Positions 17,326 to 27,100 of a stretch of 64,000 bases of DNA are shown piece by piece. The translations under genes and the position numbers were made by a program. The notes under the pieces were generated by a model. It worked only from the letters and a program-made list of their open reading frames with translations, was not told the origin of the DNA and ran no database searches. Numbering within the stretch: position 1 is the first letter of the stretch; every line of letters begins with the position of its first letter. Source of the DNA: Pirellulimonas nuda (lineage in GTDB: Bacteria; Planctomycetota; Planctomycetia; Pirellulales; Lacipirellulaceae); the NCBI RefSeq assembly GCF_007750855.1, contig NZ_CP036291.1, positions 6,546,905 through 6,610,904 of the forward strand. The letters are read 5' to 3'.

Positions 17326-18678
17326 ATGATTGCGTCATCCTGCCGGCGTGTCGCGGCCATGGTTGTCCTAGCCCAACTGCTGCTCGCCACCTCGCACGCG
17401 CTGGCGGCCGCACCGCCCAACATCGTCGTGATCGTCTCCGACGACGCGGGCTACAACGAGTTCTCCATGCAGGGCGCGGCGCTCTTTCCGACGCCACGGA
17501 TCGATTCGATCGCCGCCAACGGAGTCCGCTTCTCGCAGGGCTACACCAGCGGGGCCGTCTGCAGCCCCACACGGGCCGGCCTGATGACGGGCCGCTACCA
17601 GAACCGCTTTGGGCACGAGTTCAACATCCCGCCCGCCTACAGCGAGGTGAACGGGCTCTCGCTGGAAGAGACAACCGTCGCGGAAGTGCTTAGCGCCGGC
17701 GGGTACCGAACCATCGCGCTGGGCAAGTGGCACCTGGGCTACGCGCCCCAGTTCCACCCGCTTTCTCGTGGGTTCAGCGACTACTACGGCTTCTTGCAGG
17801 GGTCTCGCAGCTACTTCCCATCGCCCAAGCCAACCCGTCTGAACCAGCTTCTCCGCGACCGGACGCCGGTGGCGGAGAAGTTCGACTACATGACGGACGA
17901 ACTGGGCCGCCGTGCCGCCGAGTACATCGCGGCCAGCGGGGACAAGCCGTTCTTCATGTACCTGGCGTTCAACGCGACGCACGGACCCGATCAGGCCACC
18001 GAGTCCGACCTGGCGGCGGTGCAATCGGGCGGCGGCAACAAGAAGCATCGGGCGATGACCATCGCGCTCGATCGCGCCGTCGGGGTCGTGCTAGACGAGC
18101 TGCACGCCAAGTCGCTCACCGACAACACGCTGGTGGTATTCCTGAACGACAACGGCGGGGTGAACGGACATGACAACACCCCGCTGCGAGGCTTCAAGGG
18201 CAGCACCTGGGAAGGGGGCGTCCGCGTCCCGTTCGCGATGCAGTGGCCCGGCGTGTTGCCCAAGGGAAAGATAGTTGACGAGCCCGTGATCTCGCTCGAC
18301 ATTTTTCCGACGGCAGTGGCGGCCGCGGGGATCACCCCGACGCCCGGCAAGCCGCTGGACGGCGTAGACCTGCTCCCCTTCCTGACAGGCAAAGCAGAAC
18401 ACGCCCCCCACCCAACGCTCTACTGGAAAAACGGAAACAACTGGGCGGTCCGCGACGGCAGCCTCAAGCTCGTCTCTTGCAACGCGCCGCGCCTGCGAAA
18501 CGCCAACTCCCGAGGCGGCGCTCCGGAGCTCTTCGATATCTCAATCGATCCCCAGGAGTCGCAAGACCTGGCGGGCGCCCGCCCCGACGACGTCGCTCGG
18601 CTAACGGCGATGTACAACACCTGGAAACGCGATTTCCCGCAGCCGTCCTGGCGATCGGGCGGGCGTAGCGGGAATTAA
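17326..18678 (+). CDS. Secreted sulfatase (arylsulfatase-type)
   Basis: This type I sulfatase hydrolyses sulfate esters, probably of algal or animal polysaccharides. The 450 residues start with a signal peptide (about 1-28). The metal site begins PNIVVIVSDDAGYNE (Asp39, Asp40). The formylglycine motif is CSPTR with Cys79, followed by AGLMTGRYQNRFG. 'ALGKWHLGYAPQFHPLSRGF', NATHGP and LNDNGGVNGHDNTPLRGFKGSTWEGGVRVPF complete the active-site set. It needs a formylglycine-generating enzyme for activation; none is in the window. The C-terminal LFDISIDPQESQDLAG region is typical of the family. Sulfatases are strongly amplified in Pirellulales. Confidence 0.93.
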   Translation: MIASSCRRVAAMVVLAQLLLATSHALAAAPPNIVVIVSDDAGYNEFSMQGAALFPTPRIDSIAANGVRFSQGYTSGAVCSPTRAGLMTGRYQNRFGHEFNIPPAYSEVNGLSLEETTVAEVLSAGGYRTIALGKWHLGYAPQFHPLSRGFSDYYGFLQGSRSYFPSPKPTRLNQLLRDRTPVAEKFDYMTDELGRRAAEYIAASGDKPFFMYLAFNATHGPDQATESDLAAVQSGGGNKKHRAMTIALDRAVGVVLDELHAKSLTDNTLVVFLNDNGGVNGHDNTPLRGFKGSTWEGGVRVPFAMQWPGVLPKGKIVDEPVISLDIFPTAVAAAGITPTPGKPLDGVDLLPFLTGKAEHAPHPTLYWKNGNNWAVRDGSLKLVSCNAPRLRNANSRGGAPELFDISIDPQESQDLAGARPDDVARLTAMYNTWKRDFPQPSWRSGGRSGN

Positions 18679-18719
18679 CCCGCCGGACGCCCGCCATCGC
18701 TGCTCCGTGAACTGAGTAA

Positions 18720-19214
18720 CTACGCAAGCATGGCCAAGGCGTTGATGCTCCGCTCCGCCAAACGCGACAACGCTCGGTCGGCGTGCCCCTCCTCGTCGAG
18801 CGTCTTCTGCAGCTCGTCCGCCGCGTCGTGGTGGCCAAGCTTGTCTGCGTAGGCACGGGCGGCCCCGTAGCCGGCCATCTCGTAGTGCTCAACGCGCTGG
18901 GCGGCGCTAATCAGGGCCGCGTCGAGCACCTTCGCAGGAGCGTCTGCCTTGAGCAGCTCGGCGCCCTCCTTGATCAGCCCTTCCATCCCGGCGCAGCGGT
19001 GCCCACCGGGGGCGAAGTCCAGCTTCTTGAACAGCGACTCCAACCGGGCAACATGCCCACGGGTCTCTTTCAGGTGGTCGCTGAACGCCTGCTTGAGCCC
19101 CTTGTCCGTGGCGGCGGCCTCCATCTTCGGCAGCGCCTCCAGCAGTTGCGTCTCGGCGCTGTACAGGTCTTTCAGCTCATGGACGTAGAGTTTTTCAAGC
19201 GAGTCGAGTTTCAT
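18720..19214 (-). CDS. Ferritin-like DUF892 protein (YciE/YciF family)
   Basis: This 164-residue all-helical protein belongs to the YciE/YciF ferritin-like family, linked to stress response. The family opening 'LEKLYVHELKDLYSAETQLLEALPKM' (residues 6-31) and 'RVEHYEMAGYGAARAYADKLG' (about 107-127) are clear. Glu/His residues in E-x6-Y and E-H-Y positions would form the di-iron site. It sits beside minus-strand OsmC and catalase genes, which suggests an oxidative-stress group, though each gene is separated by 200 bases or more and an operon is not shown. Confidence 0.88.
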   Translation of the reverse strand: MKLDSLEKLYVHELKDLYSAETQLLEALPKMEAAATDKGLKQAFSDHLKETRGHVARLESLFKKLDFAPGGHRCAGMEGLIKEGAELLKADAPAKVLDAALISAAQRVEHYEMAGYGAARAYADKLGHHDAADELQKTLDEEGHADRALSRLAERSINALAMLA

Positions 19215-19435
19215 GGCGATGGTTCCTGGTTGACGAGGCGCGTGGACAAAGCAGCCTCAAGATGTAGCATCTCGCGTGCCAGGCGCAGCACCACAGCAAA
19301 CCCGCGACGGACCACCCTGCCGCCGCCGCGGCAGTGGACGACGCGCGCTCATGGCGATCCATACGCTGCCGTGCTGGCGGCGGCAAGCACAGGCCGGCCC
19401 GAGGCTCGGCCCTTCACAACGCGGCGCCTCTAGGC

Positions 19436-19867
19436 TCACGCATTCAGGGTCGCCTCCAACGTCACCTCCGCCTTGAGCAGCTTCGAAACCGGGCAACCCG
19501 CCTTGGCTTTGGCGGCCAGCTCCTGGAACTTGGCGTCGTCCGCGCCCGGGATCGTGGCGTTAAGTTTCAGGTGGACCGACGAAATCGCGTAGCCCTCATC
19601 CACCTTGTCCAACGCGACCACCGCGCTCGTCTCCATCTTCACCGCGGTCAGCCCCGCCTCGCCCAGGATCAACGACAACGCCATCGTGAAGCATCCGGCG
19701 TGGGCGGCCGCGATCAGCTCCTCCGGGTTGGTGCCGCGCTGCCCCTCGAAGCGGCTCGCAAAGCCGTACGGGTAGCTGGCCAGGGCGCCGCTCTCGGTCG
19801 ATATTAGCCCCCGGCCATCCTTGATCCCCCCCGACCACTCGGCCGAGCCCTTGCGCTTGATCGACAT
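19436..19867 (-). CDS. osmC: OsmC/Ohr family peroxiredoxin
   Basis: This is a thiol-dependent peroxidase that reduces organic hydroperoxides. The start at 19867 gives 'MSIKRKGSAEWSGGIKDG', the usual OsmC opening; the longer ORF to 19927 adds an unrelated lead. The two catalytic cysteines are present: 'EELIAAAHAGCFTMALSLIL' (Cys near residue 59) and AKAGCPVSKLL (Cys near 125). The 143-residue length fits the family, and the GTNPEELI motif with its catalytic glutamate is intact. The gene lies near catalase and YciE-type genes. Confidence 0.92.
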   Translation of the reverse strand: MSIKRKGSAEWSGGIKDGRGLISTESGALASYPYGFASRFEGQRGTNPEELIAAAHAGCFTMALSLILGEAGLTAVKMETSAVVALDKVDEGYAISSVHLKLNATIPGADDAKFQELAAKAKAGCPVSKLLKAEVTLEATLNA

Positions 19868-20079
19868 CGCACCGTCCCTACTTTTGAGTCTTGGCGGGTT
19901 GAAAGCAGCCTCTCCGAGGAGTCGCATGCAATTCCCGAACCGCGTGCGCCAGAAAGCGCAGCTTCGAGAACAAGCCAGCCGCCCAATGCAGGCGGAACGA
20001 TGCCGGGGTGCGCAGCACTCCGCTTACTGGCGTGCGCGGCTCGATTGCATCCGTCCGCTGGTCCAGGGGGCGGGCTACG

Positions 20080-21531
20080 TTAGCCGCTGACCGCTTTGGC
20101 GATCCGGTCGCCGATCCCCTTGTCTACATTCCGCCAGTACTCAAACGCACGCTGCAACACGGGCTCGGAGACGCCCCCCTTGAGGTGCCCCGAGACGTTC
20201 GCCACCAGCCGGTCGCGGGCCGCGTCGTCCATCACCTCGCGGACCAGCGTGCCGGGCTGGCCGAAGTCGTCGTCGTCCTTACGCAGCGTGTAGGCGGCGC
20301 GGACCATGTCGCCGTCGGCGCTCCACACGGCCGACTCCGGGTAGCGCTCGGGGTCCGCCTGCGGGCCCCCCTTGCTGTTGGGGGCGTAGACCGGGTCGGA
20401 GACGTTATCCACCCGCATCGGCCCGTCCTTGCTGTAGCTGTGCACCGGGCACTGCGGGCGGTTTACCGGGATCTGCTTGTAGTTCACCCCCAGCCGGTGG
20501 CGGTGCGCGTCGGCGTACGCGAACAACCTCCCGAGCAGCATCTTGTCGGGGCTGGCGCCGATGCCCGGCACCAGGTTGTTCGGCTCGAACGCCGCCTGCT
20601 CGATCTCGGTGTGGTGGTCGGTCGGGTTGCGGTCGAGCGTCAGCTTGCCCACCTCTTGCAGCGGGTAGTCCGCGTGCGGCCACACCTTGGTCAGGTCGAA
20701 CGGGTTGAAGCGGTAGGTCTTGGCCTCCTCATACGGCATGATCTGCATGTGCAGCGTCCAGCTCGGGTGCTCGCCGCGCTTGATGGCCTCGAACAGGTCG
20801 CGGCGGTGGTAGTCGCCGTCCTCGCCGGCGATGCGGTCCGCCTCGTCCTGGGTGAGGAAGTCGACCCCCTGGTCGGTCTTGAAGTGGTACTTCACCCAGA
20901 AGCGGTCCCCCTTCTTGTTCACCCACATGTAGGTGTGGCTGGAGTAGCCGTTCATGTGGCGCCAGTTCTTGGGGATGCCGCGGTCCCCCATCAGCCAGGT
21001 CACCTGGTGGGCCGACTCGGGCGAAAGGGTCCAGAAGTCCCACTGCATGTCGTTGTCGCGCAGGCCGCTATCGGCGCGGCGTTTCTGCGAGCGGATGAAG
21101 TGCTGGAACTTCATCGGGTCGCGGAGGAAGAACACGGGGGTGTTGTTCCCCACCATGTCGTAGTTCCCCTCAGAGGTATAGAACTTCAGCGCAAAGCCGC
21201 GCGGGTCGCGCCACGTGTCGGGGCTCCCCAGCTCCCCCGCCACGGTAGAGAAGCGGATCAGCGTGTCGGTTTTGGTCCCCGGCTGGAACACGGCCGCCTT
21301 GGTGTAGGCGCTCATGTCGTGGGTGACCTCGAAGCGCCCGAACGCGCCGGAGCCCTTGGCGTGCGGCTGGCGCTCCGGGATCTTCTCCCGGTTGAAGTTG
21401 GCCATCTGCTCGATCAGGTAGTGGTCCTGCAGCAGGATGGGGCCGTCGGGACCGATGGTAAGCGAGTGCTCGTCGCTGGCGACCGGGATGCCCGCGTCGG
21501 TGGTGGTGTGCTTGGGAGATTCTTGCTTCAT
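20080..21531 (-). CDS. katA: Monofunctional haem catalase (small-subunit, clade 3 type)
   Basis: Catalase dismutates hydrogen peroxide to water and oxygen in the cytoplasm. The 483-residue length is that of small-subunit catalases. The distal-haem signature is [15 protein letters not shown], with catalytic His57; Asn130 lies in [12 protein letters not shown]. The proximal-haem tyrosine is in '[15 protein letters not shown]', with the R-x3-Y pattern. NADPH-binding-type residues appear in the '[11 protein letters not shown]' and '[15 protein letters not shown]' blocks. The gene has its own long upstream region (21532-22033) containing repeated GGACAAAA motifs, which may be regulatory. Confidence 0.96.
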   Translation of the reverse strand: MKQESPKHTTTDAGIPVASDEHSLTIGPDGPILLQDHYLIEQMANFNREKIPERQPHAKGSGAFGRFEVTHDMSAYTKAAVFQPGTKTDTLIRFSTVAGELGSPDTWRDPRGFALKFYTSEGNYDMVGNNTPVFFLRDPMKFQHFIRSQKRRADSGLRDNDMQWDFWTLSPESAHQVTWLMGDRGIPKNWRHMNGYSSHTYMWVNKKGDRFWVKYHFKTDQGVDFLTQDEADRIAGEDGDYHRRDLFEAIKRGEHPSWTLHMQIMPYEEAKTYRFNPFDLTKVWPHADYPLQEVGKLTLDRNPTDHHTEIEQAAFEPNNLVPGIGASPDKMLLGRLFAYADAHRHRLGVNYKQIPVNRPQCPVHSYSKDGPMRVDNVSDPVYAPNSKGGPQADPERYPESAVWSADGDMVRAAYTLRKDDDDFGQPGTLVREVMDDAARDRLVANVSGHLKGGVSEPVLQRAFEYWRNVDKGIGDRIAKAVSG

Positions 21532-22033
21532 GATGAGTTCCTGTTAGGAGTGCGTCGCGCCGCTTCGGTGCAGGGGGCCGGTCTGCCCCCTTGCGCGGAG
21601 GGCATTCTATCGCAGGTCGCTCGCGGATGGCAAAACTACCCGCGAAGAAAAACCAGACCCCGCGCGTCCACCGGCGGCGCGGGGCGACTTGTGTCCCTTT
21701 TGTCCCCCCGCCCAGCACTCAAAAATCGGACAAAACCCTCCCCGCCGCTCGACGGGCCCCGCTGTTTCTCGCGTGTTTGCCCCGGGGCCACGCTCCGCGC
21801 CGGCGCCAACGACGACCGCCGACCCGCCAGACCGGACAAAACCCCCATCGATCGGACACCTCCGGGACAAAAAAGGCGCACCTTTCCAACGGGCCCCGCC
21901 GACCGCGCACCCCCAGCGGCCGGACCAGAGGCCCGCGGCGCACGCTTCGGCGACAGCAACCCCGCATTGTCGCGGCGCCGGCGGCTAATTGCGACAAGAA
22001 AAAACAGCCAGAAGAAGTAGAGACGCGCCGCGC
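21532..22033. other. Gene-free region upstream of catalase with repeated GGACAAAA
   Basis: GGACAAAA occurs at 21728-21735, 21834-21841 and 21865-21872, and its complement TTTTGTCC at 21698-21705: four copies in about 175 bases. The surrounding DNA is C-rich with no credible ORF. The stretch lies between catalase and the VapC-type toxin, both on the minus strand, so it is upstream of catalase. The motif could be a regulator site; this is inference. Confidence 0.4.
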
Positions 22034-22450
22034 TCACTCCTCAAAGGGAAGCAAGCCGACTCCACTGGCGAGGGCCGCTGTCGCGAGCGACTTGTCTTGC
22101 GTCGCCAACCGCGAGTGTGTGCTGATCGCGCACGACAAATAGACCGCGTCGTAGACCGAGAGGCCGAACTCTCGGGCGAGTCTTACGGGGGCAGCCATAT
22201 CCGAGATCTCGAAGGTCCGCAGGGAGAGCCGCTGGCGGACCATGGCGAGAAACACGTCGCTTGTGGCAGGGTCGATCCTCCCACGTCGCTCGTTAACTAC
22301 AAGCACGTTACCCAGCTCCTCGAAGAAGAGCCGCGGGACCCAGGCGAAGCCCTCTTGCTCGACCTGGGACAGCACCCTGTTGGCGTATCGGGCGTCTTCG
22401 TCCCCCAGAGTGAGCGGCGCAATGGCCGACGCATCGATCACCAACGCCAT
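22034..22450 (-). CDS. PIN-domain ribonuclease toxin (VapC family)
   Basis: This is a predicted Mg-dependent RNase of a type II toxin-antitoxin pair. The 138 residues begin 'MALVIDASAIAPLTLGDE', with the first acidic residue Asp6; FFEELGNVL supplies the second acidic site, and 'LSVYDAVYLSCAISTHSRLATQDKSL' supplies the C-terminal Asp pair. Its ATG overlaps the stop of the upstream small antitoxin gene by one base (TAATG), showing translational coupling. Confidence 0.87.
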   Translation of the reverse strand: MALVIDASAIAPLTLGDEDARYANRVLSQVEQEGFAWVPRLFFEELGNVLVVNERRGRIDPATSDVFLAMVRQRLSLRTFEISDMAAPVRLAREFGLSVYDAVYLSCAISTHSRLATQDKSLATAALASGVGLLPFEE

Positions 22451-22698
22451 TACAGCAGCCCTGCGTGTCGGTCGGCCGCCAACTGCTCTACCGTCGTCTC
22501 TTTCATCGTGCCGCGGAATCTCGCGAACGCTTCCACCAGCGCGCCGCTGGGCTGGCCTTCGATGGGGGCGGGCTCTGCGGATACCGCCTCGCGCAGTTTC
22601 TGATCTGCTAGGACGCCCACGTCGCCAACCGGCAAGCCTAGTCGCTCAAGGTGCGTGACCAGCCGCTGGTAGGTGTCGTCTGAAATGGTGATCTGCAT
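22450..22698 (-). CDS. Antitoxin of VapBC-type module
   Basis: This 82-residue protein sits immediately upstream of a PIN toxin, with stop and start overlapping by one base. The N-terminal 'MQITISDDTYQRLVTHLERL' could be a ribbon-helix-helix or short strand-helix DNA-binding segment. The C-terminal part, 'ALVEAFARFRGTMKETTVEQLAADRHAGLL', resembles the toxin-wrapping tails of VapB-like antitoxins. The family is called from context and shape rather than a strong signature. Confidence 0.75.
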   Translation of the reverse strand: MQITISDDTYQRLVTHLERLGLPVGDVGVLADQKLREAVSAEPAPIEGQPSGALVEAFARFRGTMKETTVEQLAADRHAGLL

Positions 22699-22887
22699 GT
22701 CTGGTTCGCCCTACAGGTCCGGCCGGTCCCTAGGCTAGTCTTTCCACCCCTTCGGCCAAAAACAAGCCTTGCCGGCAGACAGAACCACGCTTCTCGAAAT
22801 TCCCTCGCCGCCCCAGCTATTGCTTCCCACGCCCCCCCGAGTCACAACAATCCACAGGCTCTTCTGGTTCTTCCCAAGGAGTGCGCG

Positions 22888-24054
22888 ATGTGCTGCTCAA
22901 CCGTGCGCGGCAACAGGCTCGGTCGCTGGGGCGCCGCCGCGGCGGCGCTGGCCGGGCTGCTGGCGTGCCACCCGGCCCTGGCGTTTGTGCATATCGGCGG
23001 GGGCGTGGCGTCGAAGTGGGGGGACACCACCGCCGGCACCGGTGCGGTGGTCACCTGGGGCTTCGTGCCCGACGGCACGACGATCGACCCCGGCTTCCGC
23101 ATCGACCCGTTCGGCTCGCCCGACGACGTGGGCGCCGTGGGGGGGAGCAACCTCTCGCAGTTGCGTTCTTTGATCGATACAAACCACGGCGCGGGCGCCT
23201 TCGACGCGGCCATCCGGCGGGCGTTTGACACGTGGTCGGCGGTCGCCGACATCAATTTTGTTGAGGTGGCCGACCCGGGGACGCCGATCGCGGCCGCGGG
23301 GTCGGTGACCCCCAACATCCGCATCAGCGCATTCGCGCCGCTGGCGGGGCACTTCTTCGAGGGGACCGGCGCGGTGGGCTTCGGCCCGCCGGGGTTCATC
23401 GTCAATCCAGAGCTCGACTTCCCGGAGTCGGGCGACATCTTCTTCAACCTCAACGGCAACAAGTTCGGCGGGCAGCAGACGCCGTTTCAGATTGCGCCGG
23501 GCGTCGAGGACGTGACCCCCGTCGATTTCTACAACTTCGGCGACGACCTCGAAGGGCTGTTCCTGCACGAGGTTGGGCACGCCGCGATCGGGCTCGATCA
23601 CCCGCCGTGGGACGGCGCCGACCCCGACCGCCGCGTGATGTACGTGGGCGACTATCTGAACCCCTCGGCCCCCTACTGCTGCACCGCGCTCAACCGCGGG
23701 CTCGACCCCGACGACATCGCCGGCGCCCGCTTCGTGTACGGGCTGAAGGGAGACAACAACGCCGACGGCCGCGTCGACGCGGCCGACTACAGCGTGTGGC
23801 GCGACGCGCTCGGCCAGACCGGCGCGTCGCTAGCGGCCGACAGCGACCGCGACGGCGCCGTCACGGCGGCGGACTACGACGCCTGGCGTGTGAACTTCGG
23901 CGCAGCGGAAGTGCTCTCGCAAACGGGCGTCGGCGCGGTCGGCGTCCCCGAACCCTCAGCGGGGGCGGCGATGCTGGCCGCGCTGTTGTGCTGCGCCGTC
24001 TCGGTTCGCCGGTTTGGCCGTCGAGCCCCGTTAGGAGACGACTCCGCTCGCTAG
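22888..24054 (+). CDS. Secreted metzincin-like metalloprotease with dockerin and PEP-CTERM
   Basis: The 388-residue protein has a signal peptide (about 1-32) and a matrixin-like catalytic domain with the zinc motif HEVGHAAIGLDH (227-238, the HExxHxxGxxH pattern). A Met in RRVMYVGDYL (near 249-259) could be the Met-turn. Residues about 283-345 form a type I dockerin-like pair (DNNADGRVDAADYSVW and DSDRDGAVTAADYDAW). The C-terminus has the sorting signal VPEPSAGAAML, a hydrophobic stretch and RRFGRRA. The predicted route is export, sorting by an exosortase-type system and action at the cell surface. A dockerin with near-identical wording occurs in the CotH protein at 46975-50442. Confidence 0.88.
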   Translation: MCCSTVRGNRLGRWGAAAAALAGLLACHPALAFVHIGGGVASKWGDTTAGTGAVVTWGFVPDGTTIDPGFRIDPFGSPDDVGAVGGSNLSQLRSLIDTNHGAGAFDAAIRRAFDTWSAVADINFVEVADPGTPIAAAGSVTPNIRISAFAPLAGHFFEGTGAVGFGPPGFIVNPELDFPESGDIFFNLNGNKFGGQQTPFQIAPGVEDVTPVDFYNFGDDLEGLFLHEVGHAAIGLDHPPWDGADPDRRVMYVGDYLNPSAPYCCTALNRGLDPDDIAGARFVYGLKGDNNADGRVDAADYSVWRDALGQTGASLAADSDRDGAVTAADYDAWRVNFGAAEVLSQTGVGAVGVPEPSAGAAMLAALLCCAVSVRRFGRRAPLGDDSAR

Positions 24055-24134
24055 CGCTTTCCTGGCGGCCGCCGGGCGCCTATCTTGGCGAGTGACGCAC
24101 ATGACAACCTAGCGCCCACGGGCAGGAAGCCGCC

Positions 24135-27100
24135 ATGACTATCCTCGAGACGCTCCGTCCCTATTTCGACTCGGCGGTGCGAAATCGCGGTGAAGACTAC
24201 GCCAGGTCGGGCGCGGTTCATCTGGTCGAGCACGACGGCGAAGCGGTTGAAATGGAGGTCGATGGATCGGGGGGCTGGCACTACCTGGTGAGCCTCGATC
24301 GGGTCAGCCCGACCGAGTTCGACCTCGACTGCACCTGCCCCCACTTCGAAGACGGAAACTTCTGCAAGCACCTGTGGGCCGCGGCGCGGATGGCCCAGGA
24401 GTGGGGGCTGTTCTCCGGCACGGAGGCGCCGCCCGCTTCGTCCACCAACGGTCGCGCGAGGGGAGGCGCCGCCACGCCGAGCGCCGGCGCCTCCAAGCCG
24501 CCCTCTTGGCAGAAGCAGCTCGAACGCCACGCTCATTTCTTGAAGCGGGAGGCCGCGCCCGCAGCGCCCAGCCGCGCCGACCGGCGCGTGATCTACCTGC
24601 TGGAGGCGACCGACGACGGCGCCCAACCCGTGATTACCCTGGGGCAACAGCTACGCAAGAAGGATGGCGCGTGGGGCGTTTGCAAGGCGTTGTCGGTCGA
24701 CCACCGGTCGGTTGGGAGTGTGGGCGACAGCAAGGACCGCGATGCGCTTACGCTGTTGATCGGCAACCGGACGGAGACGCCCAGGCCCGGGTGGATGGGT
24801 TACGGCGGGGGCTACAACGCATCGGTCTCTACCCGGGTAGAGGTGGCGGCGCCGCTGTTCGCGACCGTCCTGCCCGCCCTTGCCGCGACCGGGCGGCTGA
24901 TGTGGGTGCTCAGCTTGGATCAGTATATCGAGGACGCGCATCCGCTGGCTTGGGACGGGGGCGACCCCTGGCGGTTCCGCCTAAACGCCACGGCGGCCGA
25001 TCGAGGCAAACAGTGGAGGCTCACCGGCGAGCTGGTGCGCGGCGACCAGGTGCGCCCGGTCGCCGAGGCCGTCCGCTGCTACGAGACGGGGCTGGTGCTA
25101 ATCGACGACAAGCTGGGGCCGTTCGAAACGCCCGCCGACTACCGTTGGGTCGAGTTGCTGCGGGCCAATGACGCGCTCGTCGTCCCGCACAGCGAGCGGG
25201 AAGCGTTGCTGAAGGAGCTGTGGCGTGCCGGGCACGCGCCCGACGTGATCGGCGACGAGTCATTGAAGATCCCCTGCGAAACGGCCACGCCGGTCGGCAG
25301 GCTGGAGGTCCACCCGCCGGCGCCCGGAAGGCGGAGCGGCAACACGCTGTACGCCAGCGTCGCCTACCGCTACGGCGACCACGAATGCACCCCGCACGGC
25401 AGCGACGCGGCGTGGCCCCTGGAGGGGGGCGCCCGCATGGCGACGCGCGACCGCCGGGCCGAAGCGGCGCTCTACAACCGGCTGTTTGACCTGGGGCTAA
25501 GAACGAAAGAAGAGTCGCGTTACGGCGATTCCCCCCGAGGCCACTTGCAGTTCCCGCCTGCCTTGCTGTCAAGCGTGGTGGAAGTGCTCATCGGCGAGGG
25601 CTGGCAGGTGGAGGCCGAGGGCGCCCTGGTGCGCCGCGGCGAGAACCTCTCGGTCAGTGTTTCGTCGGGGGTCGATTGGTTCGACCTGGAAGGCGCCGCC
25701 GACTTCGACGGCGTCTCGGTCGAGCTCCCCGAGCTGCTGGCTGCTGTGCGTGCCGGCGAGCGCTACATCAAGCTGGGGGACGGCACCCGCGGACTGTTGC
25801 CCCAGGCGTGGCTCGACCGCTACGCGTCGCTGGCGGAGCTCTCGACCCCGGGCGAGGGGGGCGCGGTGCGGTTCCAGACGGGCCAAGCGTTGCTGCTGGA
25901 CTCGCTGCTCTCGGCCCGCGAGTCCGAGATCGACGTGAAGGTCGACCGGCAGTTTTCTGCGTGGCGCAAGCGGCTGCGGTCGTTCACCGGCGTGAAGCCG
26001 GCCGCCGCGCCGCGGGCTTTTCGCGGCGAGCTGCGCGACTACCAACGCGAGGGGCTCGGCTGGCTAAAGTTCTTGGAGAAGTTCGGCTTCGGCGGCTGCC
26101 TGGCGGACGACATGGGCCTCGGCAAGACGATCCAGGTGCTGGCGCTGCTGGCCGACCGCAACCGCCGGCAGCCCAAGGAGGCAGAGCGTCGCCCGTCGCT
26201 GGTGGTGGCGCCCAAGAGCCTGGTCTACAACTGGCGGCTGGAAGCCCAGAAGTTCGCCCCCAACCTGCGGGTGGCCGACTACACGGGGCTCGACCGCAAG
26301 ACGCGCGTCGGCGACTTCGCCGAACACGACGTGGTGCTCACCACCTATGGCACCCTGCGGCGCGACGCGGCGGAGCTCGGGGCCGCGGCCTGGGACTACG
26401 CGGTGCTCGACGAGGCGCAGGCGATCAAGAACGCCGCGTCGCAGTCGGCCAAGGCGAGCCGGCTCATTAATGCCCGGCACCGGCTGGCGCTTTCCGGCAC
26501 GCCGGTAGAGAACCACCTGGGAGAGCTGTGGTCGATTTTCGAGTTCCTCAACCCGGGGCTGCTGGGCAAGAGCCAGACGCTCACCCGCCTGGCCAGCGGC
26601 GGCGCGGGGCCCGGGGACAACGAGCGGTTCCAGGCCCTCCGCCAGGGCTTGGCGCCCTTCTTGCTGCGCCGCACCAAGGCGCAGGTGCTGCCGCAACTGC
26701 CAAAGAAGAGCGAGCAGCACCTCTACTGCGAGCTCCCACCCGCCCAGCGCAAGCAGTACAACCAGCTCCGCGACCACTACCGCCAGAGCCTCACCAGCCG
26801 GATCGCCGAGAGGGGCCTCGCGAAATCGAAGATCCACGTGCTGGAGGCGCTGCTGCGGCTCCGCCAGGCGGCCTGTCACCCGGGGCTGATCGACGCCAGG
26901 CAAAAGAAGAAGCCCTCAGCCAAGCTCGACCTGCTGATGGAGCAGCTCGGCGAGGTGCTGGGCGAGGGGCACAAGGCGCTGGTGTTCTCGCAGTTCACCA
27001 CGATGCTGGGAATCGTCCGCGACCGGCTCGACAAGGCGGGCGTCGTGTACGAGTACCTCGACGGCAAGACCCGCGACCGCCAGGCCCGCGTTGAACGTTT

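Noticed and set aside
20008..22020. A 670-codon open frame on the plus strand across katA and its upstream region
   Set aside because: It is antisense to a clear catalase gene and its product is Arg/Val/Leu-rich without motifs, a typical shadow in GC-rich DNA.
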